A program made the translations under genes and the position numbers. This document shows positions 1 through 7,605 of a DNA stretch of 47,124 nt, in pieces (the first letter of the stretch is position 1; the number at the start of each line of letters is the position of its first letter). This stretch comes from CAYUVF01 sp964448045. GTDB lineage: Bacteria; Bacteroidota; Rhodothermia; Rhodothermales; Salinibacteraceae. The stretch spans positions 1-47,124 of the forward strand of contig CAYUVF010000030.1 in assembly GCA_964448045.1 (NCBI GenBank), in the 5' to 3' direction. The notes beneath the pieces were generated by a model that ran no database searches, had not been told where the DNA came from, and saw only the letters and a list, made by a program, of their open reading frames with translations.

Positions 1-48
1 GTCCCGATACGAGTCCCGATACGAGTCCCGATACGAGTCCCGATACGG
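1..48 (+). repeat. 12-bp tandem repeat, four units, in frame in the lipocalin-like gene
   Basis: The unit gtcccgatacga occurs three times and a fourth copy ends in g instead of a. The unit is a multiple of three, so it encodes repeated Ser-Pro-Asp-Thr. The first base of the window is the first base of a unit, so the array may continue to the left. Confidence 0.9.
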
Positions 49-887
49 CGGGTTGGGCGACGGATCACTTCTTTATGGCCCACTTTGCCCTGAGCGACGT
101 CGAGAACGAGGTGATGTATGATTTCCAGCGGTTCAGTCGAGGCGCTGCCGGTTTGGCCGGGGCCCAGGCCGATCCGTTTCGCGTCTGGCTCGACGATTGG
201 TCGGTCTCCGGATCCGCCGGCGCCCCGTTCCCGATGCGGCTCCGTGCCGCCGAGGACGGCATCCGCGTCGATCTCACGCTGACGCCCGAGAAACCGCCCG
301 TGCTGCAGGGCGACCGGGGCCTCAGTCAGAAGGGGCCGGGTGCGGGCAACGCGTCATATTACTATTCGTACACCCGGCTCGCCACGGAGGGTACCGTCGC
401 CATCCAAAGCGACTCGGCAGCCGTTGAAGGGCATAGCTGGATGGACCGCGAGTGGAGCACCAGCGCGCTGGGCGAAAACCAGGTCGGGTGGGACTGGTTT
501 GCGCTGCAGCTGGCAGACGGGCGCGACATCATGTATTATCAGATCCGCCAGGACGACGGCACGCCCAGTCCGTACACCGAAGGCATCCTCGTGGCCGAGG
601 ATGGATCGGCGACGCGCATCGCGCGGGGCGATGTGGAGCTGGAGGTGATCGATACTTGGACGAACGGGCGAGGCGCGACGTATCCGGCCGGATGGCGGCT
701 GCGGATTCCCTCGGCCGACATCGATCTCACCATCTCGCCATTTTTCGACGATCAGGAGCTGGATGCGACGGTGCGCTACTGGGAAGGTGCGGTCCAGATC
801 GACGGCACGGCCAGCGGCGATCCGGTATCCGGCACCGGATATGTCGAGATGACGGGCTACGGCGAAGGGGCAGCCCAGCCGGTGTGA
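1..887 (+). CDS. Lipocalin-like hydrolase-family protein (CrtC/AttH type), 5' end outside window
   Basis: The reading frame is open from the left edge (first full codon at base 3), so the true start lies outside the window; the ATG at 75 is internal. The segment around it (W-A-T-D-H-F-F-M-A-H-F-A-L-S-D) and the following R-F-S-R-G-A-A-G-L-A-G-A-Q are typical of the 'predicted secreted hydrolase' family related to carotenoid 1,2-hydratase CrtC and AttH, which has a two-domain lipocalin-like fold. Later landmarks are the W-M-D-R-E-W-S-T motif and the C-terminal E-Y-W-like and G-x-G-Y-x-E-M-T-G-Y ending. No catalytic reaction is established for most members. What is visible is the C-terminal two-thirds. 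The in-frame SPDT repeat lies in a loop that varies in the family. The family is fairly certain; the substrate is unknown. Confidence 0.8.
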   Translation, partial: PDTSPDTSPDTSPDTAGWATDHFFMAHFALSDVENEVMYDFQRFSRGAAGLAGAQADPFRVWLDDWSVSGSAGAPFPMRLRAAEDGIRVDLTLTPEKPPVLQGDRGLSQKGPGAGNASYYYSYTRLATEGTVAIQSDSAAVEGHSWMDREWSTSALGENQVGWDWFALQLADGRDIMYYQIRQDDGTPSPYTEGILVAEDGSATRIARGDVELEVIDTWTNGRGATYPAGWRLRIPSADIDLTISPFFDDQELDATVRYWEGAVQIDGTASGDPVSGTGYVEMTGYGEGAAQPV

Positions 888-1038
888 GCCACCGGCCAAG
901 GACGGCGACCGGTTTCCCAGCACGCACCAGAACGACGATCGCACTTTCGAGGGGCGGTTGGGCACATTCCGGCGGGCTCGTATGTTTATTGTGCCGCCAC
1001 CGCCACCGCCGAAGTATCCGCACACGAAAACCGAACCG

Positions 1039-1500
1039 ATGGTCGCTCTCGATACGCTGAATTTGCCCGCCTATGAATTTCAGGAGCGCGAGCGTGCCGG
1101 AACGCGAGAAATCTACGATCCCATCCGGCAGAAATACGTCCGGTTGACGCCCGAGGAATGGGTGCGGCAGCACTTCGTCCAATATCTTATCCGAGATCGA
1201 GGTGTGCCGCGTGGGCTTGTGGCCGTCGAGCAGTCGTTCACCTATCAGGGCATGCCACGCCGGGCGGATATCATCGTGCACGACCGGGCAGGGGCGCCTC
1301 TGCTGATGGTGGAATGCAAGGCGCCCGCGGTCGGGGTGCAGCAGGATACGTTCGATCAGGTGGCCCGCTACAACCGCGTGGTCGAGGCGCCTTTTCTCGC
1401 CGTGACCAACGGCCTCGATCACTATTGCTGTCGCATCGACCGAGACGCAGGCACGTACACGTTTCTCGATGCCGTGCCCTCGTATGATGCCATGTGCTGA
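1039..1500 (+). CDS. Stand-alone type I restriction enzyme R N-terminal-domain protein (HSDR_N_2)
   Basis: The protein has 153 residues from the ATG at 1039. I prefer this start because the family begins with a short lead into L-N-L-P-x-Y; the upstream in-frame ATGs at 958 and 982 only add a proline-rich stretch. Landmarks are I-Y-D-P-I-R-Q-K-Y-V-R-L-T-P-E-E-W-V-R-Q-H-F and then A-D-I-I-V followed by L-M-V-E-C-K-A-P, which forms a PD-(D/E)xK nuclease-like core (Asp, then Glu-x-Lys). In type I enzymes this domain is the endonuclease of HsdR. In Bacteroidota a short stand-alone version is common. There are no helicase, methylase or specificity genes nearby, so it is not part of a restriction system here. 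It could act as a nuclease or nucleic-acid binder; the role is unknown. Confidence 0.75.
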   Translation: MVALDTLNLPAYEFQERERAGTREIYDPIRQKYVRLTPEEWVRQHFVQYLIRDRGVPRGLVAVEQSFTYQGMPRRADIIVHDRAGAPLLMVECKAPAVGVQQDTFDQVARYNRVVEAPFLAVTNGLDHYCCRIDRDAGTYTFLDAVPSYDAMC

Positions 1501-1569
1501 GGCGCTCGGTTGGCCGTCCATGGTTCGCTTCCATCCCTCGTACGCTACCCATCCAATCCCTCCCAACGC

Positions 1570-2565
1570 ATGAACTCGTCCCCCTATCAGCAGGAGCAGG
1601 CCGTTGCCGTCGACGCCGTCCGCGAGGCCGCCGCGCTCTGCGAGGCCGTGCAGTCCGATCTCTCGTCTGACGTGCTCGAAAAAGATGATCGGACGCCGGT
1701 CACCGTTGCCGATTTTGGGAGCCAGGCGCTGATTTGCCGGGCCCTGCGTGAGGCGTTTCCCGACGACCCGGTCATCGCCGAAGAAGACGCTTCCGCGCTC
1801 CACACCCACGCGCACGAAGCGGTGCTGGATGCGGTTGTTCGCCGCGTACAAGCCACCCGCCCGGAGGCCGATCGTCGCGCCGTCTGCGACTGGATCGACC
1901 ACGGCAACGCTCAGCACTACCACGACCGCTTCTGGACGCTGGATCCCATCGACGGGACCAAGGGATTCGTGCGCGGCGATCAGTATGCGATTGCGCTCGC
2001 CCTGGTCATCGACGGGCAGCCGCACGTGGTCGCGCTCGGCTGCCCCAACCTGCCGGATGACCTCGATGACCCGACCTCGACAGGACAGGTGTTTACGGCT
2101 ATTCGCGGCGAGGGCGCCGTGCAAATCCCGATGGTGGACGAAGCGGATACCGATCCACAGGTCATTCACGCCAGCGCGGTGGAGGAGGTGGCGGACGCGC
2201 AGTTCTGCGATTCCTTCGTCTCGGCCCACAGCTCCCACGACGCTGCGCTCGATGTGGGCCGGCGCCTGGGGATCCAGAAAGGGCCGATCCGGATGGACAG
2301 CCAGGCGAAATATGCGCTCGTGGCGCGGGGCGATGTTGAGATTTACTTTCGCCTGCCCCGCACGGCCGACTACACCGAGCGCATCTGGGATCACGCGGCG
2401 GGCATGCTCGTCGTCGAGGAGGCGGGCGGCCACGTCACCGATGTTGATGGGCAGCCGCTCGACTTTCGCCACGGGCACTTGCTGAAGCAAAACCGCGGCA
2501 TCGTCGCCTCCAACGGCGCCTTCCACGACCGACTGCTTACGGAGTTGGAGGCGGTGGGAGTGTGA
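1570..2565 (+). CDS. 3'(2'),5'-bisphosphate nucleotidase, inositol-monophosphatase superfamily
   Basis: The product has 331 residues from the ATG at 1570; an in-frame ATG at 1510 would add 20 residues that look like leader sequence. Metal-site motifs of the superfamily are clear: T-P-V-T-V-A-D near residue 45, V-I-A-E-E-D near 75, W-T-L-D-P-I-D-G-T-K-G-F near 125, and W-D-H-A-A-G-M-L-V-V-E-E-A-G-G near 275. The W-x-L-D-P-I-D-G-T-K-G-F form and the longer length point to the HAL2/CysQ branch, which removes the 3' phosphate from adenosine 3',5'-bisphosphate (pAp) made in sulfate assimilation and coenzyme A transfer. HAL2-type enzymes are sodium- and lithium-sensitive, which is of interest in a presumed halophile. 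The activity is inferred from motifs; a plain inositol monophosphatase is less likely. Confidence 0.85.
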   Translation: MNSSPYQQEQAVAVDAVREAAALCEAVQSDLSSDVLEKDDRTPVTVADFGSQALICRALREAFPDDPVIAEEDASALHTHAHEAVLDAVVRRVQATRPEADRRAVCDWIDHGNAQHYHDRFWTLDPIDGTKGFVRGDQYAIALALVIDGQPHVVALGCPNLPDDLDDPTSTGQVFTAIRGEGAVQIPMVDEADTDPQVIHASAVEEVADAQFCDSFVSAHSSHDAALDVGRRLGIQKGPIRMDSQAKYALVARGDVEIYFRLPRTADYTERIWDHAAGMLVVEEAGGHVTDVDGQPLDFRHGHLLKQNRGIVASNGAFHDRLLTELEAVGV

Positions 2566-2650
2566 GTGTGCCCTGCTGATAGTGAATGTAGCGTTAAGGC
2601 TCTTTCCCGGACCGTCATCGAGCCTCACGACGAAACCAAAGCACACCCCC

Positions 2651-3433
2651 ATGATTGCCGTGCTCCTGTGCGCCGGATTCGGAACGCGGCTGCAGCCGGT
2701 CACCAAGGAAATGCCCAAGGCATTGGTTCCGGTTGCGGGACGGCCCGTGCTCGATTATTTGATCGACCAGTTGGTGACCTGGCACGCGCTCGACGTCATT
2801 CACGTGGTTCATAACGACCGCCGTCCGGCTGCGTTTGTCGCGTGGCAGGAGCGGTGGTCGGCGCGTCTTGATAACCGCTATTGCAAAATAAGAATTCACG
2901 ACAACGGGGTCAGAACCGAGGCCGAACGCCGTGGCGCCGTGGGCGATCTGCAGTGGATCCTCGACCGGGTTGGTACCGATCAGCCAGCGGTGGTGTCGGG
3001 TGGGGATAGCATCTATCGGTGCTCGCTCCAGCCCGTGGCTGATCGGTACAGCGCGACGGGCCGGAGCTGCGTGCTGGCGCTCCGACCCGCGGATCCGGGG
3101 GAGGTGGCCCACTCCAGTGTGCTCGATGTGGATGGGACGCGGGTGCAACGGATCGTCCACGCATCGGATGATTCACCGTCACTGTGGATCAGCCCGTCGT
3201 TTTACGTGCTGCAATCGGCGGATTTGGAAGCGGTCGAGCCGTATTTGGACCAGGGCGGAGCCGCCGATTCGCTCGGTCACCTGATCGACTATGTGGCCCG
3301 GCATCGGCGCGTCGACGCGTGCAAAATCGAGGCGCCGGATACCTCTCGGATTCGGTTTCACATCAACACGCCGGAGCAGTACCGGCGGGCAAACCAGCGG
3401 TTGCGAGACGAGCCGCTTAAAATCGACTGCTGA
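2651..3433 (+). CDS. Sugar-phosphate nucleotidyltransferase (RmlA/GlmU-N-like)
   Basis: The protein has 260 residues from the ATG at 2651, chosen because the family starts with a beta-strand directly followed by the nucleotide loop: here M-I-A-V-L-L-C-A-G-F-G-T-R-L, then P-K-A-L-V-P-V-A-G-R-P-V-L-D-Y. G-x-G-T-R-L...P-K is the signature of nucleotidyltransferases that join NTP and sugar-1-phosphate. V-V-S-G-G-D-S near residue 115 supplies the metal-binding Asp. The family usually has a second metal Asp near residue 220, where I see no obvious D-x-N motif. There is no left-handed beta-helix acyltransferase domain, so it is not full-length GlmU. No sugar-pathway genes lie beside it, so the sugar cannot be named. 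The next gene faces it from the minus strand across a 37-bp gap. Confidence 0.75.
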   Translation: MIAVLLCAGFGTRLQPVTKEMPKALVPVAGRPVLDYLIDQLVTWHALDVIHVVHNDRRPAAFVAWQERWSARLDNRYCKIRIHDNGVRTEAERRGAVGDLQWILDRVGTDQPAVVSGGDSIYRCSLQPVADRYSATGRSCVLALRPADPGEVAHSSVLDVDGTRVQRIVHASDDSPSLWISPSFYVLQSADLEAVEPYLDQGGAADSLGHLIDYVARHRRVDACKIEAPDTSRIRFHINTPEQYRRANQRLRDEPLKIDC

Positions 3434-3470
3434 GGCAAGGGGTGTTCGCACATCCTGCAGCTCCCGGTTT

Positions 3471-4661
3471 TCATCCAAAGGCCTCCCGCAGGTTCGCACA
3501 GGCCTGCTGAAGTTCGGGCATCTCCTTCGCGTAGCAGAAGCGCAGCAAGTACTGCCCATCGGCCGGGTGTTGGTAGAACGAGCGTCCGGTGACAGTGGCG
3601 ACCTTGGCCTCGCGGATGAGCGTGTCGTTCGCTGCGGCGTCATCCTCGAAGCCGGGCACGGTGCCGGAAAGCGGCTCGAAGCTGGCGAGTACGTAATACG
3701 CCCCCGCCGGCCACGGCACCTCGAAGCCGATGGCCTCCAGCGTCTCGCACATCAGTGTGCGTTTGGCGGCGTAGTCGGACTGCATCTGGTTCAGATAGTC
3801 GCCGTCCATGTCATCGAACGCCGCTGTCACTCCGTACTGGAGGGGCGTCGGTGCACAGATGTACAGCAGGTCGTTCAGCAGGCCCATCTTCTCGATGAGC
3901 GGCGGCGGGGCCACCGCATAGCCGAGGCGCCACCCGGTCATGTTGTACGTTTTGGAGAAGCCTGAAAGCGTCACGGTGCGTTCGTACGCTCTCGGCAGCG
4001 ACCCCAGCGATACATGCTCAGCTCCATCGTAGAGCATGTACTCGTAAATTTCATCGGTGATGGCGACGCTATCGTAGCGTTCCAGCAGCTCCAGCAGGTG
4101 CTCCAACTCGGTCCGGCTCCAGACTTTACCGCTCGGGTTAGACGGGGTGCACACGACTACGGCTTTGGTGCGGTCGGACATTGTGGCCTCCAGCGCCTCA
4201 AAGTCTACCGACCATTCGGGGGGGCGCGTTGTGACGTAGTTCAGTGAGGCGTCCATCAACTGGAGGATATTGCGGTGGTAGCCATAAAACGGCTCGAAGA
4301 GAACGACCTCATCGCCGGGCTCCACCAGCGCCATCACTGCCGTCACGAATCCGCCCGTCGACCCGGCACTGACCATCACCTCCTCCGGCGATTCAGCCGG
4401 GAGATTGTTGTACGTCTGCACCTTATCCAGAATGTGCCGTCGCAGCTCCTCGATGCCGGCATGATGCGAGTAGATCGACTTGTTGGCTTCGATGGCGTCC
4501 TGCGCCCGGGTCTTGATCGCGTCGGGCGTGGGCAGATCACAAATGCCCTGGCCGAGATTGATGCCGTTGACGGCGTTCACCTTTTCGGTGACGGCGCGGA
4601 TGTTGCTTTTGCGGAGCGGAGCCGTACGTGATGCGAGGAGCAGATCCGTAGCCGAAGCCAT
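3471..4661 (-). CDS. Class I/II pyridoxal-phosphate aminotransferase (aspartate-aminotransferase-like)
   Basis: The product has 396 residues from the ATG at 4661; the frame is open further upstream but only with an unlikely arginine- and proline-rich lead. The fold-type I landmarks occur in order: G-I-N-L-G-Q-G-I-C-D near residue 35, the V-S-A-G-S-T-G-G cofactor phosphate-loop segment near 95, C-T-P-S-N-P-S-G-K-V near 175, I-T-D-E-I-Y-E-Y near 205, and S-G-F-S-K-T-Y-N-M-T-G-W-R-L-G-Y near 240, whose Lys is the Schiff-base residue. Enzymes of this subgroup transaminate aspartate, aromatic amino acids or methionine, or act as kynurenine/glutamine transaminases. The exact substrate cannot be read from motifs. 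It stands alone on this strand, divergent from guaD. Confidence 0.85.
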   Translation of the reverse strand: MASATDLLLASRTAPLRKSNIRAVTEKVNAVNGINLGQGICDLPTPDAIKTRAQDAIEANKSIYSHHAGIEELRRHILDKVQTYNNLPAESPEEVMVSAGSTGGFVTAVMALVEPGDEVVLFEPFYGYHRNILQLMDASLNYVTTRPPEWSVDFEALEATMSDRTKAVVVCTPSNPSGKVWSRTELEHLLELLERYDSVAITDEIYEYMLYDGAEHVSLGSLPRAYERTVTLSGFSKTYNMTGWRLGYAVAPPPLIEKMGLLNDLLYICAPTPLQYGVTAAFDDMDGDYLNQMQSDYAAKRTLMCETLEAIGFEVPWPAGAYYVLASFEPLSGTVPGFEDDAAANDTLIREAKVATVTGRSFYQHPADGQYLLRFCYAKEMPELQQACANLREAFG

Positions 4662-4786
4662 GGGTCGATTGCAGATTGATGGGAGGGAGCGCGGCGTCAA
4701 GGTAAGAAAGACGGGCCGGCCGATGAAAGCAAGACGGGGTGGACAGGGCAATCGCGTCTTAAACATCCTATTTTAGGAGGAACACC

Positions 4787-4951
4787 ATGCGCCGGCTAAG
4801 GAGCCCCGTCATGTTGTGCGTCCCGGATTATTTCATCAGTCGCTTCGCTCGTGTCCCGATCGGGGTCGGTTTTGACCAGCCCACGAAAGGTATCACGGAA
4901 TCGCTCTGCTTGGGTAGATCGGGAACGTCCGAGGCGCTCGCGGTTACGTGA
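4787..4951 (+). CDS. Candidate 54-residue small ORF with a strong ribosome binding site
   Basis: This is the only candidate gene in the 327-base gap 4662-4988. AGGAGG at 4775-4780 sits six bases before the ATG at 4787, an unusually good Shine-Dalgarno for this window. The same bases overlap a small hairpin (TCCTA at 4766-4770, TAGGA at 4774-4778) that could hide the site. The peptide begins M-R-R-L-R-S-P-V-M-L-C-V-P-D-Y and ends A-L-A-V-T. It has two cysteines, no membrane helix and no family that I recognise. Against it: the composition is not clearly coding, and the segment resembles repeat-like intergenic sequence (it contains cccgatcggg at 4856-4865). It may be chance. Confidence 0.2.
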   Translation: MRRLRSPVMLCVPDYFISRFARVPIGVGFDQPTKGITESLCLGRSGTSEALAVT

Positions 4952-4988
4952 TGGCCGGTCCGAGGTTTTTGGAGAGTCAATTAGATCT

Positions 4989-5471
4989 ATGAGTGATCTA
5001 TCCAGTCATACCGAGTTCATGGAGACGGCCCTTGCACTGGCCGTCGAGAACGTCGAGACGGGCCGGGGCGGGCCGTTTGCAGCGCTGGTCGTACGCGACG
5101 GGCAAATTCTCGCTCGCGGTACCAACCGCGTGACGACTCAGCACGACCCCACGGCCCACGCCGAGGTCGTCGCCATCCGGGCTGCGTGTGCAGCGATTGA
5201 TGATTTCGAGTTAACCGGCTGTACGCTGTATACCACCTGCGAACCCTGCCCGATGTGCATGGGCGCAGTTTACTGGGCGCGGCTCGACCGCGTCATTTAT
5301 GCCAGCACTCGCACCGAGGCTGCGGCGGCCGGGTTCGACGACGATCACATCTACGAGGAATTGGCCCGCCCGCCGGCCGATCGTCGCATTCCTATGAAGC
5401 AGGTGTTGTCCGAACGGGCCGAGCGTCCGTTTGAGGCCTGGCGCAATTTCGAGGAGCGCATCGAGTACTGA
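4989..5471 (+). CDS. guaD: Guanine deaminase, cytidine-deaminase fold
   Basis: The enzyme hydrolyses guanine to xanthine and ammonia in purine salvage. The product has 160 residues from the ATG at 4989, matching the short GuaD of Bacillus subtilis. Zinc ligands are visible as H57-A-E59 (the Glu is the proton shuttle) in D-P-T-A-H-A-E-V, and C84-E-P-C87-P-M-C. What separates it from tRNA adenosine deaminase TadA is the G-G-P-F-A-A-L-V-V-R-D-G start, the A-A-G-F-D-D-D-x-I-Y-E-E segment, and the C-terminal A-W-R-N-F...Y ending, which reaches the active site in GuaD. A longer frame opens upstream at 4851 but that extension has no family match. There is no purine operon around it. Confidence 0.88.
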   Translation: MSDLSSHTEFMETALALAVENVETGRGGPFAALVVRDGQILARGTNRVTTQHDPTAHAEVVAIRAACAAIDDFELTGCTLYTTCEPCPMCMGAVYWARLDRVIYASTRTEAAAAGFDDDHIYEELARPPADRRIPMKQVLSERAERPFEAWRNFEERIEY

Positions 5472-5556
5472 CCGGGTGCTTTTGAACGCCAACCCGCTTC
5501 CCGGCTCGCATCCGGTCAATTCAAATTATATAAAGCCTCCGCAAAACTTGAGCGGT

Positions 5557-5586
5557 GTGCGGGTTTCGACGAACCGCGACCCGCAC
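5557..5586. other. Inverted repeat (8-bp perfect stem) between guaD and the tRNA gene
   Basis: GTGCGGGT at 5557-5564 pairs exactly with ACCCGCAC at 5579-5586, and an inner GGTT/AACC pair can extend or compete. No T-run follows, so it is not a standard intrinsic terminator. It may still close guaD transcription before the tRNA promoter at 5593. Confidence 0.5.
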
Positions 5587-5592
5587 GTCGCG

Positions 5593-5621
5593 TTGACTTC
5601 CCCGCCGTGGTTCGTTACCAT
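5593..5621 (+). promoter_or_regulatory. Promoter for tRNA-Gln
   Basis: TTGACT (5593-5598), a 17-base spacer and TACCAT (5616-5621) end 32 bases before the tRNA. The -35 is near consensus and the -10 is moderate. The position fits a short tRNA leader. Confidence 0.5.
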
Positions 5622-5653
5622 CAGTTTGATGGCAGGCACCACGCCTGCATCTT

Positions 5654-5724
5654 TGCCCGGTCGTCTAATGGCAGGACAGCGGCCTTTGGAGCCGTTAGTG
5701 GGGGTTCGAATCCTCCCCGGGCAA
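5654..5724 (+). tRNA. tRNA-Gln (anticodon UUG)
   Basis: A full cloverleaf can be folded. The acceptor arm is TGCCCGG with CCGGGCA (5717-5723), followed by discriminator A at 5724. The D arm uses GTC/GAC. The anticodon stem GCGGC/GCCGT encloses the loop CTTTGGA, which places TTG at positions 34-36. The T arm is GGGGG-TTCGAAT-CCTCC. The next bases are CG, so CCA is not encoded. Promoter and terminator flank it closely, so it is a single-gene transcript. Confidence 0.95.
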
Positions 5725-5733
5725 CGACCTTAT

Positions 5734-5760
5734 CCTGCACCTGCCCGGTGCGGGATTTTT
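5734..5760 (+). terminator. Rho-independent terminator after tRNA-Gln
   Basis: The stem is CCTGCACC (5734-5741) with GGTGCGGG (5747-5754), including one T-G pair, with a five-base loop and then ATTTTT to 5760. It begins ten bases after the tRNA. Confidence 0.8.
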
Positions 5761-5830
5761 GCTGCACTTGTGGGTGCCCCGGCCTTTGCGAACCCCCGTC
5801 TGAACTACCACGGCTTCGTTGCTTTCTTCC

Positions 5831-6778
5831 ATGCGAACGTCGAATAAAGATATTCCTGTTGCCATCTTCGGTGGGCGGTCCAACCCCGCGCTCGCCCAAA
5901 AAATCGCCGAATCCTACGGCACGAGTCTCGGCGAACTGACGATCCGCGACTTTGCCGATAGCGAGATTTACGTCCGCTACGAGGAGTCCATCCGCGGGTC
6001 CGATTTGTTTGTTGTGCAGAGCACGCATCCGCCCGGGGACAACTGGCTGGAGTTGCTGCTGCTCATCGACGCAGCCAAGCGCGCTTCGGCAGCCCGCGTG
6101 ACGGCCGTCATTCCGTACTTCGGCTATGCCCGACAGGAGCGCAAAGACCAGCCCCGCGTGTCGATTGCGGCCAAGCTGATGGCTAACATGCTGACGACCG
6201 CAGGCATCGACCGTATCCTGACGATGCAGCTCCACGCTGCGCAAATTCAGGGTTTTTTCGACGTTCCGGTTGATCATCTTTACGGCTCGGGCGTTCTCAT
6301 TGACTACTTGCGCCAAATGGACCTCTCGAACTTCGTGGTCGTGGCGCCGGATGTGGGGGCGCTCAAGATGGCGCGTGCCTATGCGCAGCGTCTCGGCGTC
6401 AACCTGGCGCTGATCGACAAGCGCCGCCCGCAGCAGAATGAGGCGCGCGTGATGAACATCATCGGAGAGGTTGACGGGCAGAACGTAATGCTGGTCGACG
6501 ACATCGTCGACACTGCCGGCACGCTCACGCAGGCCGCGCAGGCGCTCCGCAATGCCGGGGCGCTCAACATCAAGGCAGCGTGCACGCACGCCCTGCTCTC
6601 CGGCCCCGCCTACGACCGCATCGAGTCGTCTGAAATTGAAAAACTGATCGTTACCGATACAATACCGCTGGAACGGCCCTCCGATAAGATCGAGGTGGTC
6701 AGTGTCGCCGGGTTGTTCTCCAATGCGATCCGGCGCATTTACACGGATAAATCCGTTTCCACGCTGTTCGTGGACTGA
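5831..6778 (+). CDS. prs: Ribose-phosphate pyrophosphokinase (PRPP synthetase)
   Basis: The enzyme makes phosphoribosyl pyrophosphate from ribose 5-phosphate and ATP for purine, pyrimidine, histidine, tryptophan and NAD synthesis. The 315-residue length is normal. The start is the ATG at 5831; another in-frame ATG lies four codons upstream. Motifs are the D-S-E-I-Y-V-R subunit-interface region (residue 43 on), P-Y-F-G-Y-A-R-Q-E-R-K-D-Q-P-R near 95-109, the flexible K-R-R-P loop at 197-200, and the PRPP loop V-D-D-I-V-D-T-A-G-T-L at 222-232. One oddity is T-M-Q-L-H-A near 131-136, where the family usually has D before L-H-A. It is followed by rplY and pth in the common prs-rplY-pth order. Confidence 0.95.
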   Translation: MRTSNKDIPVAIFGGRSNPALAQKIAESYGTSLGELTIRDFADSEIYVRYEESIRGSDLFVVQSTHPPGDNWLELLLLIDAAKRASAARVTAVIPYFGYARQERKDQPRVSIAAKLMANMLTTAGIDRILTMQLHAAQIQGFFDVPVDHLYGSGVLIDYLRQMDLSNFVVVAPDVGALKMARAYAQRLGVNLALIDKRRPQQNEARVMNIIGEVDGQNVMLVDDIVDTAGTLTQAAQALRNAGALNIKAACTHALLSGPAYDRIESSEIEKLIVTDTIPLERPSDKIEVVSVAGLFSNAIRRIYTDKSVSTLFVD

Positions 6779-6840
6779 GGCCGCCATGAGGCCGTTCCAC
6801 TCCTTGAACGAATACGTTTCACACCTGCATACGACGAATT

Positions 6841-7515
6841 ATGGACGCGATTACGCTTGATGCCAAGCCGCGCGAGGTGGGCAAGAAAGCCACCAAAGAG
6901 GTGCGTGCGAGCAATAATGTGCCGTGTATCCTCTACGGCCCGGAAACCGATACCACGCCCTTTCAGCTAACGCTCCCGGCGATGCGGAAGCTCATCTTCC
7001 GGCGCACCGCGCAGGTCGTCGAGATCGAGATGAATGGCGACAGCTGGAAGTGCATTCTCAAGGATTACGATCTGGATCCGATTTCGGACAATCCCCAGCA
7101 CGCCGATTTCCAGGTCCTCCGCGAAGGACGGCAGATTACACTGACGGTGCCCATCCACTTTGAGGGTACGCCGCAGGGCCAGAAAGAAGGCGGGGATACG
7201 CAGATCAACCTCCGCCAGATTACGATCTCGTGCCTCCCGAAAGACATCCCGTCGGAGATCTCGGTGGATATCTCCGATCTCGAGATTGGCGATGCGCTCC
7301 ACGTTTCGGATATCGAGGCGGAGGGGCTGGATTTCCGCATGTCGCCGAGCCAGACGGTCGTTTCGGTCGTAGCGCCGCGCACCCTCGAAATCCTCGAAGC
7401 CGAGGAAGAAGAGGAAGAGCTGCTCGAAGAGGAGGAGCTCGAGGAAGGCGAAGTGCCCGAAGGCGAAGAGGGCGAGGTGCCCGAAGGCGAAGAAGCGCCG
7501 GAGCCCGAAGCGTAA
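6841..7515 (+). CDS. rplY: 50S ribosomal protein L25 (general stress protein Ctc form)
   Basis: This protein binds 5S rRNA in the large subunit. It is the long, two-domain Ctc/TL5 type: an N-terminal L25 domain (residues about 5-90, with C-I-L-K-D-Y-D-L-D-P-I-S-D-N-P-Q-H-A-D-F) followed by the C-terminal beta domain (P-I-H-F-E-G-T-P-Q-G). After residue about 185 comes a strongly acidic tail, nearly all Glu with Gly-Glu-Val-Pro repeats. Such acidic tails fit a salt-adapted proteome. The gene starts 62 bases after prs and precedes pth, the usual arrangement, so co-transcription is likely. Confidence 0.93.
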   Translation: MDAITLDAKPREVGKKATKEVRASNNVPCILYGPETDTTPFQLTLPAMRKLIFRRTAQVVEIEMNGDSWKCILKDYDLDPISDNPQHADFQVLREGRQITLTVPIHFEGTPQGQKEGGDTQINLRQITISCLPKDIPSEISVDISDLEIGDALHVSDIEAEGLDFRMSPSQTVVSVVAPRTLEILEAEEEEEELLEEEELEEGEVPEGEEGEVPEGEEAPEPEA

Positions 7516-7605
7516 TTGCTGGACGGTACGCGAGGATAAGGGGGGGATGAGAAGCCTCTTTCCCCTCTTCCACTCGTTCGGTCCTCCTTTCACTTAGTCC
7601 ACCCT

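Noticed and set aside
727..2718. Long minus-strand open frame of 663 codons
   Set aside because: It lies antisense to the HsdR-domain and CysQ-like genes, matches no family and is a by-product of high G+C codon use.
4851..4988. Upstream extension of guaD from 4851
   Set aside because: The added 46 residues are Arg/Ser-rich and have no counterpart in the short guanine deaminase family, whose N-terminus fits the ATG at 4989.
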